This document shows, one piece after another, positions 6,090 through 6,966 of a stretch of 6,966 nucleotides of DNA; the first letter of the stretch is position 1, and the number at the start of each line of letters is the position of its first letter. Both the position numbers and the translations under genes were made by a program. Location: assembly GCA_028691095.1 (NCBI GenBank), contig JAQUZZ010000027.1, positions 1-6,966 on the forward strand. Reading direction: 5' to 3'. This DNA is from Alistipes sp. GTDB lineage: Bacteria > Bacteroidota > Bacteroidia > Bacteroidales > Rikenellaceae. The notes beneath the pieces are model-generated. The model searched no databases and was not told the origin of the DNA. It worked only from the letters and a program-made list of their open reading frames with translations.

Positions 6090-6377
6090 ATGATTCAAAT
6101 TTTGGTTAAGATTACCGTCACACAGGCGCACCGCGACGCAGTGCTCGCGCTGCTCGAACCCCTGACCGTGGCCTCACAACAAGAGACAGGGAATATCTCC
6201 TATCAGTACTACCTCCATCCGACCGATGCGACCCAACTTCTCATTGCCGAGCAGTGGGAGAATCCGGAGGTGTTGGCCGTGCATGAAAAGACTGAGCACT
6301 TCACCACTCTCCTGCCTCAAATCGTCAAACTATCGGTGGGGTTAGATCTTCAGAAATTCGAGGCACGCGCCATCTAA
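6090..6377 (+). CDS. Antibiotic biosynthesis monooxygenase (ABM)-type small protein, putative quinol monooxygenase
   Basis: A 95-residue protein with the ferredoxin-like dimeric alpha/beta barrel layout of the ABM family (YgiN-like). Visible family points are the N-terminal strand MIQILVKITV, the helix RDAVLALLEPLTVASQQETG, then NISYQYYLHPTD, the core strand LLIAEQW (51-56 region) and the helix with HEKTEHF (65-71) holding two conserved-type His residues. The members act on quinols or other aromatics without cofactor, or serve unknown housekeeping roles, so the substrate is open. The length of 95-100 residues is normal. Start ATG 6090 begins the first strand directly. It lies 148 bases after the SRPBCC gene, which makes a separate promoter likely, though I see no good TAnnTTTG box in that gap. 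It ends shortly before a strong terminator hairpin. Confidence 0.85.
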   Translation: MIQILVKITVTQAHRDAVLALLEPLTVASQQETGNISYQYYLHPTDATQLLIAEQWENPEVLAVHEKTEHFTTLLPQIVKLSVGLDLQKFEARAI

Positions 6378-6401
6378 GCACAGCGCGTACTGAATCGCAA
6401 C

Positions 6402-6448
6402 AAAAACCAAGGAGGGACGATCGCAATGATCGTCCCTCCTTGGTTTTT
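6402..6448. terminator. Bidirectional intrinsic terminator between the ABM gene and the minus-strand gene
   Basis: A 21-bp perfect inverted repeat (6402-6422 with 6428-6448) closes a 5-base loop GCAAT. The stem begins AAAAACCAAGGAGGG and ends CCCTCCTTGGTTTTT, giving a GC-rich stem core with an A tract on the left and a T tract on the right. This is the ideal layout for terminating both the plus-strand gene (stop 24 bases to the left) and the convergent minus-strand gene (stop 26 bases to the right). Confidence 0.88.
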
Positions 6449-6474
6449 CGTAAGGTTTCTCGTGACTACGAATA

Positions 6475-6966
6475 CTACTTGATGTCGTAGTCATTCTGCG
6501 ACCCGTTGTATTTGATTCTTGTTTTCGGATAGCAGGTATTGAGATCCGTCCCCAAAATAATCACCTCCGTGAAATTCTCCAGGTTGGAATCCTTGTCCAA
6601 CGAGATCAGCATTTGCCCTGAGCCCACAGGAGCCGTAGTGGAGCATTGAGGATTGTACTGGAAGGGTTCGGGCGTCGAGATGGTCATCGGATCTTCGGGA
6701 TGATACATCGTAATGCCGTTCATCACGGTCGTTGACACGGAATAGGTTGCTTTGCGAGCCGATTCGTATCCTTGGGTTCCGCTGCTCTGTATAATCGTAT
6801 AGAAGCCCGTCCACTGCGATTTGTAATCGCTGAGCGACGACGAGGGCACCGAAGTGCTGACTTGGGAAGCCATCACGCTCCATCGGTTGGTGGCCATATT
6901 CGAGAGGGTGTAATCGCCACACGTAAATTTAATCTCATCCGTACCGCTGAAAATCGAATAGGAGGA
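6475..6966 (-). CDS. Hypothetical Ser/Thr-rich protein, probable envelope or secreted protein, C-terminal part
   Basis: A minus-strand frame is open from the window edge to the TAG at 6477-6475, giving 163 visible residues; the N-terminus lies beyond the window. I do not recognise the family. The composition is rich in Ser, Thr, Tyr and Asn with few charged residues. It has alternating beta-like segments (DEIKFTCGDYTLSN, WTGFYTIIQSSG, ATYSVSTTV, FTEVIILGTD) and three Cys at visible positions 16, 108 and 145. This resembles extracytoplasmic beta-rich proteins of Bacteroidales, such as lipoproteins with fimbrillin-like or Ig-like folds, but no signal sequence is visible because the start is missing. 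An internal ATG at 6897 is not the likely start, since coding character continues upstream to the edge. A strong terminator hairpin follows the stop. Confidence 0.65.
   Translation of the reverse strand, partial: SSYSIFSGTDEIKFTCGDYTLSNMATNRWSVMASQVSTSVPSSSLSDYKSQWTGFYTIIQSSGTQGYESARKATYSVSTTVMNGITMYHPEDPMTISTPEPFQYNPQCSTTAPVGSGQMLISLDKDSNLENFTEVIILGTDLNTCYPKTRIKYNGSQNDYDIK

Noticed and set aside
6491..6922. 143-codon minus-strand frame overlapping the truncated hypothetical gene
   Set aside because: It is Arg/His/Gly-rich shadow translation; the alternative frame is open to the window edge, has a natural composition and ends next to a terminator.
1..6966. Search for tRNA, rRNA, CRISPR arrays, insertion sequences or integration sites
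   Set aside because: No cloverleaf-like sequence, spaced direct-repeat array, transposase-like frame or target-site duplication was seen in the gaps by eye.

Overview
The window reads as chromosomal DNA of a gut-type Bacteroidetes, most likely order Bacteroidales and plausibly near Alistipes (Rikenellaceae). The signs are moderate-to-high GC, Bacteroidetes-restricted families (DUF4199, DUF4293, DUF4493 lipoprotein), start codons without clear Shine-Dalgarno sequences, and -7 boxes resembling TAnnTTTG. The genus is an inference from gene content and sequence style; no database was searched.

Layout. Positions 1-2483 carry a co-directional plus-strand block. It holds the C-terminal end of a YciO/TsaC-type threonylcarbamoyl-AMP synthase, a four-helix DUF4199 membrane protein, a membrane-anchored family 2 glycosyltransferase of the polyprenyl-phosphate type, and a four-helix DUF4293 membrane protein. 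A 397-base intergenic stretch (2484-2880) follows, with a small GC-rich hairpin, two copies of an AT-rich motif and a good promoter -7 box. It leads into a 408-residue surface-type lipoprotein with an N-terminal DUF4493 region and a C-terminal beta-rich domain.

The lipoprotein converges on a minus-strand NUDIX hydrolase, and a 22-bp perfect hairpin lies between them. The NUDIX gene is divergent from pyrE (orotate phosphoribosyltransferase), with only one base between the two start codons, so each gene's promoter must lie within the other's coding sequence. pyrE is followed 5 bases later by a small SRPBCC-fold protein, then by a separate small antibiotic-biosynthesis-monooxygenase-type protein. 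That last gene converges on the C-terminal part of an unrecognised Ser/Thr-rich minus-strand protein cut off by the window edge; a 21-bp perfect hairpin with A and T tracts separates them.

How it fits together. Most of this is core-genome housekeeping: tRNA t6A-type modification, UMP synthesis, lipid-linked sugar transfer and nucleotide clean-up. Two probable cell-envelope proteins of unknown role are interspersed. I see no mobile element, CRISPR array, tRNA or rRNA, and no convincing new multi-gene system. The points most worth a second look are the head-to-head NUDIX/pyrE arrangement, the uncharacterised N-terminal region and altered Nudix box of the NUDIX protein, the unusually long perfect terminator hairpins with a shared 14-base element at the preceding stop codons, and the two envelope proteins.
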